In this document: piece after piece, positions 1 through 6,917 of the stretch | Position numbering within the stretch: position 1 is the stretch's first letter | How the letters are laid out: every line of letters begins with the position of its first letter | Source: Waddliaceae bacterium | GTDB taxonomy: Bacteria > Chlamydiota > Chlamydiia > Chlamydiales > SLFE01 | NCBI GenBank assembly: GCA_007124415.1 | Contig: SLFE01000028.1 | Span: 1-10,050, forward strand | Length of the DNA: 10,050 nt | Direction: 5' to 3' | Position numbers and translations under genes: made by a program | Notes under the pieces: model-generated | The model's database searches: none | The model's input: the letters and a program-made list of their open reading frames with translations, nothing else | What the model was told of the DNA's origin: nothing

Positions 1-338
1 GCAACAGCAGGCCTTAAAGTCTTTATACTCAAAAAACTTGTTTTGAACCAAATCCGTTTGACCCTAAACGGCAGTGTCTCTACAGGGACCAACTCGCGGA
101 TCATTTTGTCAAACACCCTCTGGCCAAGATTCATCTTTCTCCAAAGGTAGCTGTCAGATGTAATGTCGTACCATCTCAAGTTGACCTGTTGGCAGGACAG
201 CCAGTCTTTGGGAAGCAAATGCGAAAAAATTTCGAGCAGAATCTCATCGCGAAGATACAATGAATTATCATCTGATTTGTAAAGAATATTAGTTATAAAT
301 TCTTGAGTAGACTGATAAGGTATTATTTGATTATCCAT
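1..338 (-). CDS. F-box domain protein, N-terminal part (runs off the left edge)
   Basis: An open frame starts at ATG 338-336 and runs without a stop to base 1, giving 112 residues. AGAGG (350-346) lies 7 nt upstream as a ribosome binding site. Residues 29-71 read as an F-box: LRDEILLEIFSHLLPKDWL, then VNLRWYDITSD, then LWRKMNL. This fits the consensus LPdEiLleIfshLppkdLl...vckrW..l..d..lWrkl, the helical motif that binds Skp1 in SCF ubiquitin ligases. The only clear departure is Arg in place of the usual Pro at residue 30. The first 25 residues are polar (Gln, Ser, Thr, Asn), which would suit a type III secretion signal, but that is inference. F-box proteins are eukaryotic; bacterial ones are mostly secreted effectors of intracellular bacteria, and amoeba-associated chlamydiae carry many. 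A substrate-binding part, often leucine-rich repeats, should follow outside the window. GC is about 39%, well below the next gene. Confidence 0.85.
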   Translation of the reverse strand, partial: MDNQIIPYQSTQEFITNILYKSDDNSLYLRDEILLEIFSHLLPKDWLSCQQVNLRWYDITSDSYLWRKMNLGQRVFDKMIRELVPVETLPFRVKRIWFKTSFLSIKTLRPAV

Positions 339-371
339 AGAAAAGCCTCTTTTTTACAAATTTCTCAAAGA

Positions 372-400
372 ATATTATTTAATCGAAAAATTAATATCAA
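372..400 (-). promoter_or_regulatory. Candidate promoter of the F-box gene
   Basis: On the minus strand TTGATA (400-395) and TAATAT (377-372) are separated by 17 nt, close to the housekeeping sigma consensus (5/6 and 4/6 matches). They lie about 35 nt upstream of the F-box start codon, inside a strongly AT-rich gap. In such DNA chance matches are common, so this is a candidate only. Confidence 0.4.
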
Positions 401-419
401 TCTTTACTAAATCAACCTG

Positions 420-444
420 AAAAAAAAACGGTAATTAGAGTACC
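420..444 (-). terminator. Weak terminator-like element after the phosphoesterase gene
   Basis: Reading the minus strand, GGTA and TACC (444-441 and 433-430) could pair around a 7-nt loop that contains the stop codon, followed after one base by nine consecutive T (428-420). The T tract is typical of an intrinsic terminator, but a 4-bp stem is short. It may end the glgC-phosphoesterase transcript or simply be an AT-rich run. Confidence 0.3.
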
Positions 445-1184
445 TTCACAGGCTTGAAGTCGAGGTAGTCGCAGGAAGCGAGGATGTAGCGCACCCCCCG
501 CATCGTGCCGAAAGGGAGCGAGCCCGAGCGGACGTTGTGGAGGTGGCCGAAGACGCAGGCCGACACCCCGTGGGATTCCAAAATATCGGAAACGGGGGAA
601 GGGTTCATCTCGGCGTCGACAGGAGGGTAGTGGGTCATCACAATGCGGGTGGCGCCGGGATTTTTAAAGCACTTGAGGCTCATCTCAAGGCGGATCAGCT
701 CGCGGTTGTAGATCTTTTCATTCTCGGAGGCGTCTTTGCCCTTCTCGAGAAGTACCTTGTTAGCTCTTTTGTTCTCCTGAAAAACAATGTATTCGTTGAA
801 GTGAAAGTCGGCGTCCCAGAGGCGGACGCCTCCGATCTCGACCTCCTCCCACTGAAAGGCGTTGTTATGAATGGCGTGGAGGGAAGGGGGAAGAACTTCG
901 GAAAGTTTTTTTTGCGAGCTCCACCAATAATCGTGATTGCCCCGGATCATCGCTTTTGTTCCGGGGAGGGCGTCGATCCACTCGAGGTCGGGAACGGCCT
1001 GCTCGATCTTCATCGCCCAGGAAATATCGCCGGGAAGTAAGACGAGGTCCTCGGGCTGAACGGTCTCTTCCCATGCTTCGCGGATTTTAAGGTGGTGGTC
1101 TTTCCAATGATCGCCGAAAACATCCATTTTCTTATCGGGAACGCCAAAGGAAAGGTGCAGATCGCCGAGTGCCCAAATTGTCAT
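435..1184 (-). CDS. Calcineurin-like metallophosphoesterase
   Basis: This is a 249-residue cytoplasmic protein with no signal peptide. It carries the metal-binding motifs of the calcineurin-like fold in order: GDLH at 7-10, GDISWAMK at 52-59, GNHDYWW at 82-88, THYPP at 184-188 and GHLH at 213-216. These supply the Asp, Asn and His ligands of a two-metal centre that hydrolyses phosphate esters. The substrate cannot be read from the sequence. The ATG lies 2 nt after the glgC stop, so the two genes are almost certainly co-transcribed and perhaps translationally coupled; no strong Shine-Dalgarno is seen. The same order, glgC then phosphoesterase, occurs in Chlamydia trachomatis (CT489, CT488), as I recall it. 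That conserved pairing hints at a role connected with sugar-nucleotide or glycogen metabolism, but this is inference. Confidence 0.88.
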   Translation of the reverse strand: MTIWALGDLHLSFGVPDKKMDVFGDHWKDHHLKIREAWEETVQPEDLVLLPGDISWAMKIEQAVPDLEWIDALPGTKAMIRGNHDYWWSSQKKLSEVLPPSLHAIHNNAFQWEEVEIGGVRLWDADFHFNEYIVFQENKRANKVLLEKGKDASENEKIYNRELIRLEMSLKCFKNPGATRIVMTHYPPVDAEMNPSPVSDILESHGVSACVFGHLHNVRSGSLPFGTMRGVRYILASCDYLDFKPVKVL

Positions 1185-1186
1185 AA

Positions 1187-2500
1187 CTAAAAAGTAAATC
1201 CGTCGGGGAAGGAGGCTCCGCGCGTTACGACGATGACGCCGTCTCGCACAAACAGATGATCGTCGGAATCGTAATGATCAAGACCTTTTTCATTGATGAG
1301 TTTCACTCCGTCTCCCATGTACACGTTTTTGTCGATTATCGCTTTTCGTATCACGCAATTTTCACCGATCCCCATGCTTTTCGGGTAGTGGGGCGAATCC
1401 TTGACCGGAGGCTCGTATTGCTCATTGCCCATAATGTAGCTGTATTCGACTACCGATCCTTTTCTCAGGATCGTTTTGGGACCGATGATAGAGTGCGTAA
1501 TTTCTTTCGCCTCAACTATAGCCCCTTCGCAAATTATAGAGTGAGTGATTTTTGTATCAAAGATTTTCGGGCCGGGAAGCTGGGTCTGCTGGGCGAAAAT
1601 GGGATTGATTTCGTCATAGCAGTTGAATCTCGGAAGAGGTTCTGTCAGTGCGATGTTGGCCTCGTAAAAAGACTTGATGGTTCCGATATCTTCCCAATAG
1701 CCGTCGTGCGGATAGGCGTAGGCGCCGCCGTGCTCCACTTGATGGGGAATGAGGTGCTTGCCGAAATCAACTCCTTCGTGCTCATCTAAAATGGAAAACA
1801 GCAAGTCTCTTTTGAAGCAATAAATCCCCATTGAGGCAAGGCAATCGCTTGAACCGGGGATTTTAAAATCATTGAGAATTTTAGGGTCATCGGGCTTTTC
1901 GACAAAATCAACAATCTCTTTCTTTTCGTTGATTTTAAGCAGCCCCATCCTGGAAGCCTGGTCTTTATCGACCGGAATCGCTCCGATCACCAAGTCGGCC
2001 TCCCTCTCTTCGGCAAAAGCGATCATTTTCCGAAAGTCCATATTATAAAGCTGGTCTCCGGAAAGGATCAGAAAGTAATCGGCCGCAATATCGACTAGCG
2101 AGTGGTAATTTTGCCTCACAGCGTCGGCCGTGCCTTGAAACCACTCTTTGCTTGTCGGCGTTTGCTCGGCGGCCAAAACGTCTATAAATCCCGATGAAAA
2201 CTGGTCCATGTGGTAGGTCTGCAGAATATGGCGGTGAAGGGACGAGGAGAGAAACTGGGTCAGGATGGCAATTTTATAGCAGCCGGAATTCACAGCGTTT
2301 GAGACGGGAACATCGATCAGACGGTACCGCCCCCCGAACCAAATTGCCGGCTTGCACTTCGTTTCAGTCAGCGGGTAGAGCCTTGAGCCCTGCCCTCCGC
2401 CGAGGATGACGCACACCACCCGGTGCATATCGACAGGGACAAGCTCTTTTTCTATTTTCGAGTGGGACTGAATCAAAGCATGCGACACCGACAACCTCAT
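1187..2500 (-). CDS. glgC: Glucose-1-phosphate adenylyltransferase (ADP-glucose pyrophosphorylase)
   Basis: The enzyme makes ADP-glucose from glucose-1-phosphate and ATP, the committed step of bacterial glycogen synthesis, in the cytoplasm. The 437-residue frame has the nucleotidyltransferase signature GGGQGSRLYPLT at 34-45, the KPA segment at 50-52 followed by YRLIDVPVSN, WFQGTADAVRQ, the catalytic-region LSGDQLYNMD, GLLKI...VDFVEKP, and DGYWEDIGTIKSFYEAN. The C-terminal third is a left-handed beta-helix with hexapeptide-like repeats. These motifs resemble the cyanobacterial and plant type of GlgC. The start is uncertain: ATG at 2500 has only a distant AAGG upstream, and ATG at 2428 (residue 25) would give a 413-residue protein that still contains every motif. 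The gene is first of a two-gene unit with the phosphoesterase. Confidence 0.96.
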   Translation of the reverse strand: MRLSVSHALIQSHSKIEKELVPVDMHRVVCVILGGGQGSRLYPLTETKCKPAIWFGGRYRLIDVPVSNAVNSGCYKIAILTQFLSSSLHRHILQTYHMDQFSSGFIDVLAAEQTPTSKEWFQGTADAVRQNYHSLVDIAADYFLILSGDQLYNMDFRKMIAFAEEREADLVIGAIPVDKDQASRMGLLKINEKKEIVDFVEKPDDPKILNDFKIPGSSDCLASMGIYCFKRDLLFSILDEHEGVDFGKHLIPHQVEHGGAYAYPHDGYWEDIGTIKSFYEANIALTEPLPRFNCYDEINPIFAQQTQLPGPKIFDTKITHSIICEGAIVEAKEITHSIIGPKTILRKGSVVEYSYIMGNEQYEPPVKDSPHYPKSMGIGENCVIRKAIIDKNVYMGDGVKLINEKGLDHYDSDDHLFVRDGVIVVTRGASFPDGFTF

Positions 2501-2550
2501 AAACGGGTTATTAACCTTACCTCACTCTATTTGCCTAATGCTTTTACAGC

Positions 2551-2579
2551 AATATTTTTTTTAATTGGCCCTTTGCCAA
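2551..2579 (-). promoter_or_regulatory. Candidate glgC promoter
   Basis: On the minus strand TTGGCA (2579-2574, 5/6 to consensus) and AATATT (2556-2551, 4/6) are 17 nt apart, about 50 nt before the glgC start. The -35 hexamer overlaps one arm of the TTGGC/GCCAA inverted repeat, so a protein bound there would compete with RNA polymerase. Read by eye only. Confidence 0.3.
2565..2579. promoter_or_regulatory. Inverted repeat TTGGC-N5-GCCAA, possible operator
   Basis: A perfect 5-bp inverted repeat with a 5-bp centre lies in the middle of the divergent region between glgC and the lipoprotein gene. It is flanked by a run of T on the left (2555-2562) and of A on the right (from 2578). The symmetry and position suit a dimeric regulator acting on both genes. 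It is not placed as a terminator, since no gene ends here. Confidence 0.35.
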
Positions 2580-2592
2580 AAAAATTACACAT

Positions 2593-2620
2593 TTGAGAAA
2601 ATCGACCAACCGACTATGAT
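2593..2620 (+). promoter_or_regulatory. Candidate promoter of the lipoprotein gene
   Basis: TTGAGA (2593-2598) and TATGAT (2615-2620) each match the housekeeping consensus at 5 of 6 bases, with a 16-nt spacer. Transcription would begin near 2627, leaving a short leader that still contains the AGGAG at 2629-2633. Of the promoters guessed in this window it has the best pair of hexamers. Confidence 0.45.
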
Positions 2621-2638
2621 GATGTGTTAGGAGAAATC

Positions 2639-3439
2639 ATGCGCCGTCTAATCACCTCACTTCTAGGAATCTCATTGCTTTTGTCAGTTTTTCTGTTCAC
2701 AAACGGCTGTGAAAGGGTCTTGCCTATAAGAACTTATATAATCGGACGGGACAGGACCTGGACCGCTCTCAATTTTTTGGGCAAGGAAACGAATATGCTC
2801 GGCTTCACCGACGATCTTATCTATTCGATCGCGGAGGTTGAAGATATCAACATAGATGTGGGCGCCAGCTCCCGCATAGCTCTAGTTGAAAACCTGCAAA
2901 GAGGGGCTTTCGATGCCATTATCACCTTCGACGCGCCGACGCGGAGGCTAAGAGAAAGGTATGAATTTTCCAATTCTTTTTTCGATTTGGGCCCTGTGCT
3001 TGTGGTTCCGATTGATTCCGACGCCACTTCTCTAGAAGATATGATAGGCAAGGTTGTCGGAATACACACCAGAGACCAAATCATCTATGATGTCAATGTG
3101 ATACCCGAGATTATCTTCACCCCTTTTGAGAATATCCTGTTCGCATTCAGAAATGTAGCCGAAGGACATTTAGACGGCCTGATAATGGATGCTTTTCCTG
3201 CACGTGAATACATCGAAAGTTTTTACAAGGGAAGGCTCAAAGCGATTCCACCGCCTCTTACGGATCATGGACTGAGGCTGATGGCCCTAAAAACACCTGC
3301 CGGCATCGACTTGATCAATCATTTCAACGATGGGCTGCAAAAACTTAAGGACAACAGTGATTATAAGGGCTTTCTGGAAAAATGGCGGCTGGGCGACCTT
3401 TCAACCTATACCGGCGTTCCGGAAGAGGAGGCTCAATAA
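2639..3439 (+). CDS. Amino-acid-type solute-binding lipoprotein (SBP family 3)
   Basis: The ATG at 2639 is chosen because AGGAG sits 5 nt upstream; an in-frame GTG at 2624 lies upstream of that site. The 266-residue product starts with a lipoprotein signal (Arg-Arg, hydrophobic stretch 8-20, then TNG-Cys24), so it should be lipid-anchored outside the inner membrane. The rest follows the family 3 binding-protein pattern: GRDRTWTALNFLG (36-48), GFTDDLIYSIAE (55-66), LQRGAFDAIITF (86-97), YEFSNSFFDLGPVLVV (108-123), GKVVGIHTRDQ (137-147), HLDGLIMDAFPAREYI (177-192, with Asp184 at the usual ligand-amine position), and a final helix GFLEKWR. These proteins deliver amino acids to ABC permeases, but no permease or ATPase is nearby, so it is an orphan. 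The usual ligand-binding Arg near 103 seems shifted, so the ligand is unknown. The stop overlaps the tail of glgP. Confidence 0.82.
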   Translation: MRRLITSLLGISLLLSVFLFTNGCERVLPIRTYIIGRDRTWTALNFLGKETNMLGFTDDLIYSIAEVEDINIDVGASSRIALVENLQRGAFDAIITFDAPTRRLRERYEFSNSFFDLGPVLVVPIDSDATSLEDMIGKVVGIHTRDQIIYDVNVIPEIIFTPFENILFAFRNVAEGHLDGLIMDAFPAREYIESFYKGRLKAIPPPLTDHGLRLMALKTPAGIDLINHFNDGLQKLKDNSDYKGFLEKWRLGDLSTYTGVPEEEAQ

Positions 3440-5979
3440 ATGCGGCAGCGGTCCGCCTCGCGGAAGTCGTTGGCAACCCGATCTTTAATTTCGGGATCGA
3501 CTTCAAAGGGAGTTATGTTCCAAATCTTTTCGGCGTAGTCCTGAATTGATCGATCTGTCGAAAACTTTCCCATCCCGCCGATATTGTGCAGGCAGGCCTT
3601 TGCCCATTGATCAGGACTGGAAAACAACTGATCAACCTTCTTCTGAGTCTCGTAGTAATCTTCCAAGTCCTTGAGAACAAAAAACGTATCGGAACACTGC
3701 TCGTACTCTCCTGAAATCAGTCTTTCGTAAAGGCCGCTAAAAGCTTCATGCTCTTGGTCGTCATTGGCAAAAGAACGATCCCTGAGCATCTCGAGGGCTT
3801 TTTGTATTTTGGGATTGTTTGTGACAATGTCCGAGGCGTTGTATGACCGGTCGTTTTTAAGGGTTTCAAGCTCCTCGGCCGAGGCTCCAAAAGAAAAAGG
3901 CCACCACTCGGGCGTAATTTCCTCTTCCATTTCAATATTGGCCCCGTCCCTTGTCCCGATTGTCAAAGCTCCGTTCATGGTCAGCTTCATGTTTCCTGTT
4001 CCCGACGCTTCCATACCGGCTGTGGATATCTGTTCGGAAAGGTCCGCCGCCGGAATCAAAATGCCCGCCTTGGTCACATTGTAATTTTCTAAAAAGAGCA
4101 CTTTCAAAGCTCCTTTTAAAGCACTGTCGCGATTGATGCGCCTTGCCATGGCATTGGTAAGCCTTATGATCGACTTGGCCGTCTCATAACTTGCCGCAGC
4201 CTTGCCCGCAATGATAAATGTCCGCTTCACCCGGCCGTGATGAGGATCGTCAAGCATATCGTTGTACATCATGATGATATGAAGCAGATTCATCAACTGC
4301 CTCTTGTATTCATGAATCCTCTTGATCTGAATATCAAAAAGAGATGAAGGATCGACAATCGGAAATTTTTCCGCTCGAATCTCGTTTTCCTCTTCCAAAA
4401 GATCGACCAGCCGCTCTTTATTTTTCCTCTTGATCCCCAAAAACGCCCTCCGGCTATTGGAGTCATCGGCAAATTCCTTGATTTTAGCGATCTGGCTGAA
4501 ATCGGTTATCCACTCATCGCCAATGCGATCGGTCAGAAAATCGGCAAGCTCGGGATTGCAGTGGAGAAGCCAGCGCCTTTGTGTGACGCCGTTGGTCACG
4601 TTATGGAATTTTTCAGGGAATATGCCGTAAAAGTCCTTAAAAACTTTTGTTCGCAAAAGGTTTGTGTGCAGCTCGGCGACGCCGTTGACGCTATGGCTGC
4701 CGTAAATGGCTAAATTGGCCATGTTCACCATTCCACCCTCGACAATCGACATCCGTTTGATTTTCTCTTCGTCATCGGGAAAGCTCACCCGGATATTATC
4801 GCATAATTCCTGATTGAGCCTCTCGATCACTTTGAGCTGCCTGGGAAGCAAATAGCCCAATAGGTTCTGTTCCCATTTTTCCAATGCTTCTTCTAAGATT
4901 GTATGGTTGGTATAACCGGTCACTTTTCTCGTGAGTTCGACAGCGGTGGGCCAGGGGAGGTCATAATCGCGTATCAGCATGCGGGTAAGTTCGGCTATCA
5001 CGAGAGCCGGATGGGTGTCATTGATTTGAATCACGACTTTGTCGGCAAACTCCCGGAAATTCTTATGCCTTTTCAAATAATTGCGGACAATATCCTGCAG
5101 CGAGGCAGAAACCAGCAAAAACTCCTGCTTAAGGCGCGTTCTTTTTCCCGCCTCGTGCCAATCGCTTGGATAGAGCACATCGGTCAAGGCGGTATTTTCA
5201 GCTGCCTGGTCGAGACGCCCCGCGTTGTACTTTTGCAGCTGAAAGTTCCTCGGCGATTCTTTGGTCGTCCACAGCCTCAAGGTGAGGACCGTAAATTGAT
5301 CAGAGGGACTGTAGCCGACAATCGGAAGATCATAAGGAAGGGCCCAAACTTCATCATAGTCGTGAAGGTCATAAATTTTATCGCCGTGGATATTCGTCGT
5401 CTCGGTCGTTCTTCCCCCGTATTTAATCGCGACTTTCCTCAAGTCCCGCCTAAATTCCCAAGGATACTCCTTCAAAAGCCAGCAATCGGGAGCCTCGATC
5501 TGTTCACCATTGACGATTTGCTGCTCGAAAATTCCGTATTGGTATCTAAGACCATAGGCCTTAACAGGGTAATGATGCGTGGCAAGAGAATCCAAAAAGC
5601 AGGAAGCGAGCCTGCCCAAGCCGCCGTTTCCGAGACCGGGATCCGGCTCGTGGGAGAGGATCTTGTTATAGTTGCGCCCCATTCTCTGCATCACGTGGAT
5701 GACAAGTTCTTCGGCATCGATATTGTTGATATTGTTCGAGAAAAGGCGCCCGGGGAGATATTCCATGGAAATGTAGTGGAGGGATCTGAGCGCGTTTTTG
5801 TGCATAGTCTGATAGGTTGCCAGCCAGTTGATCATCACCTCTTCCCTCAGGGCATAGGCGAAAGCCTTGTAAAACTCCTCATCATTGGCCTGGTCGTTCA
5901 CACGACCGACTTGGGTGATCAGATAATGCTTAATCTTGGCCGAAAGCATGTCCACTTGCGCTTTAATGTCCAATGCCAT
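3433..5979 (-). CDS. glgP: Glycogen/maltodextrin phosphorylase
   Basis: The enzyme releases glucose-1-phosphate from the non-reducing ends of alpha-1,4-glucan by phosphorolysis, using pyridoxal phosphate. The 848-residue length is normal for the family. Visible signatures are YISMEYLPGRLFSNN (69-83), DPGLGNGGLGRLAS (113-126), NDTHPALVIAELTR, NGVTQRRWL, the KRIHEYKRQ segment, PAADLSEQIS, and EASGTGNMK, whose Lys (codon 3987-3985, about residue 665) binds the cofactor. ATG 5979 is preferred because AGGAGG (5994-5989) lies 9 nt upstream; an in-frame GTG at 5997 overlaps that site and is unlikely. The gene is transcribed toward the lipoprotein gene and shares 7 bp with its end. Together with glgC it indicates that this bacterium can both build and mobilise glycogen. 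No branching, synthase or debranching gene is in the window. Confidence 0.98.
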   Translation of the reverse strand: MALDIKAQVDMLSAKIKHYLITQVGRVNDQANDEEFYKAFAYALREEVMINWLATYQTMHKNALRSLHYISMEYLPGRLFSNNINNIDAEELVIHVMQRMGRNYNKILSHEPDPGLGNGGLGRLASCFLDSLATHHYPVKAYGLRYQYGIFEQQIVNGEQIEAPDCWLLKEYPWEFRRDLRKVAIKYGGRTTETTNIHGDKIYDLHDYDEVWALPYDLPIVGYSPSDQFTVLTLRLWTTKESPRNFQLQKYNAGRLDQAAENTALTDVLYPSDWHEAGKRTRLKQEFLLVSASLQDIVRNYLKRHKNFREFADKVVIQINDTHPALVIAELTRMLIRDYDLPWPTAVELTRKVTGYTNHTILEEALEKWEQNLLGYLLPRQLKVIERLNQELCDNIRVSFPDDEEKIKRMSIVEGGMVNMANLAIYGSHSVNGVAELHTNLLRTKVFKDFYGIFPEKFHNVTNGVTQRRWLLHCNPELADFLTDRIGDEWITDFSQIAKIKEFADDSNSRRAFLGIKRKNKERLVDLLEEENEIRAEKFPIVDPSSLFDIQIKRIHEYKRQLMNLLHIIMMYNDMLDDPHHGRVKRTFIIAGKAAASYETAKSIIRLTNAMARRINRDSALKGALKVLFLENYNVTKAGILIPAADLSEQISTAGMEASGTGNMKLTMNGALTIGTRDGANIEMEEEITPEWWPFSFGASAEELETLKNDRSYNASDIVTNNPKIQKALEMLRDRSFANDDQEHEAFSGLYERLISGEYEQCSDTFFVLKDLEDYYETQKKVDQLFSSPDQWAKACLHNIGGMGKFSTDRSIQDYAEKIWNITPFEVDPEIKDRVANDFREADRCRIY

Positions 5980-6078
5980 GAAAATCTTCCTCCTCACTCA
6001 ATAAGTAAACAATATAGAAGAAAATCGCAACTTAATTAGACAAGAGTAAAACCCTTGCATGGTAAAAAATCTTTATTT

Positions 6079-6237
6079 ATGGTTAACCCCATGAAGCCCA
6101 TACATTTCCTGATGATCATCGTTCCCTCGCTTTTTCTACTGACTATTGGCGTCGTGACTTACGCGGCGTATCACCGCACATCCGGGATCACCGGACTCGA
6201 CGCGGCTAAAATGCAGCAGATGCGAGTGAGTCGATGA
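6079..6237 (+). CDS. Small single-helix membrane protein, possibly CcoS-like
   Basis: A short frame ends in ATGA shared with the start of the SafE-like gene, which argues that it is real and translated. With ATG 6079 the product is 52 residues; ATG 6091 (48 residues) and TTG 6055 (60 residues, with a weak AAGAG 8 nt before it) are also possible. It has one hydrophobic helix (about residues 8-30, FLMIIVPSLFLLTIGVV), then a short tail containing TSGITGLDAAKM. CcoS, a small factor for cbb3 oxidase maturation, has the same layout of one helix followed by SG..DDLDGPA.RI, and ccoS is often followed by a SafE gene. The resemblance is weak and judged by eye. Without the neighbour I would call it only a hypothetical membrane protein. 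Confidence 0.55.
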   Translation: MVNPMKPIHFLMIIVPSLFLLTIGVVTYAAYHRTSGITGLDAAKMQQMRVSR

Positions 6238-6914
6238 CCACATTTCTCATGATGCTGCCGCTCTACCTCTTCGGCAACCTCCACTGCATGGGCATGTGCG
6301 GCCCTTTAGTCATGATGATCGGAAAACACCGCTGCAAAAACTGGTATTTCCTTGGCAGAACGCTCTCGTTTTCACTGGCGGCCGCCGCCGCGGGAGCTTT
6401 GGGCACCGTCTTAAACATCTTCCTTGCCAGGTACAACATAGCGGCCCTTGTGAGCGTGATTTTCGGTATCGTTATACTTGCCGCCGGCATTTTTTCCCTG
6501 CTGCGGCTGCCAATGCCCAATTTAAAGTTGTTAGGGGGAGTGGAAAAAACCCTTTCGCTTCTCATTCTGAAAGATCAAAAACTGCCGACATTTCTATTTG
6601 GTTTCTTTACCGTCTTTCTCCCTTGCGGACAAACCCTCATCGTCTTTTCCGCCTGCGCCCTTTCCGCAAGCGCTCTTGCCGGCCTCTTCAACGGATTTAT
6701 GTTCGCCATTCTGACATCTCCGTCGCTTTTCTTCGCCATGCAGGCCCACCGCCTCTTAGGGACAATGAAAAAGCACTACAACACTTTGATGGGCGCCGGC
6801 GCGATCGCCGTCGGCCTGCTGGCCTGCTTCCGCGGCCTGGCCGACCTGAATGTCATTTCACACTTCATCCTCAACCCCGGCTCGCCGTCTCATTACCACA
6901 TTGTTCTTTACTGA
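6234..6914 (+). CDS. Sulfite exporter TauE/SafE-type (DsbD-like) membrane protein
   Basis: This 226-residue integral membrane protein has about six hydrophobic helices. Near the N-terminus it carries HCMGMCGP (17-24) and in the middle FLPCG (128-132), the paired Cys motifs that mark the TauE/SafE family related to the membrane core of DsbD and CcdA. Members are often annotated as sulfite exporters, but many lie beside cbb3 oxidase assembly genes and are thought to handle copper or thiol electrons; the exact job is not settled. Two Cys in HCxGMCG and one in PCG could form a redox pair across the membrane. The start ATG overlaps the stop of the small upstream gene (ATGA), so the two are co-translated. 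The stop lies only 3 nt from the convergent dsbB stop, with no terminator between them. Confidence 0.85.
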   Translation: MTTFLMMLPLYLFGNLHCMGMCGPLVMMIGKHRCKNWYFLGRTLSFSLAAAAAGALGTVLNIFLARYNIAALVSVIFGIVILAAGIFSLLRLPMPNLKLLGGVEKTLSLLILKDQKLPTFLFGFFTVFLPCGQTLIVFSACALSASALAGLFNGFMFAILTSPSLFFAMQAHRLLGTMKKHYNTLMGAGAIAVGLLACFRGLADLNVISHFILNPGSPSHYHIVLY

Positions 6915-6917
6915 AGG

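Noticed and set aside
537..1040. Plus-strand open frame of 167 codons opposite the phosphoesterase gene
   Set aside because: The minus strand encodes a complete set of metallophosphoesterase motifs; the plus frame is a shadow.
1256..1789. Plus-strand open frame of 177 codons opposite glgC
   Set aside because: It lies wholly inside glgC on the other strand and has no motif or ribosome binding site to support it.
4903..6039. Long open frame of 378 codons on the plus strand opposite glgP
   Set aside because: It is antisense to a strongly conserved phosphorylase, its product has no recognisable motif, and it arises from the codon pattern of glgP.
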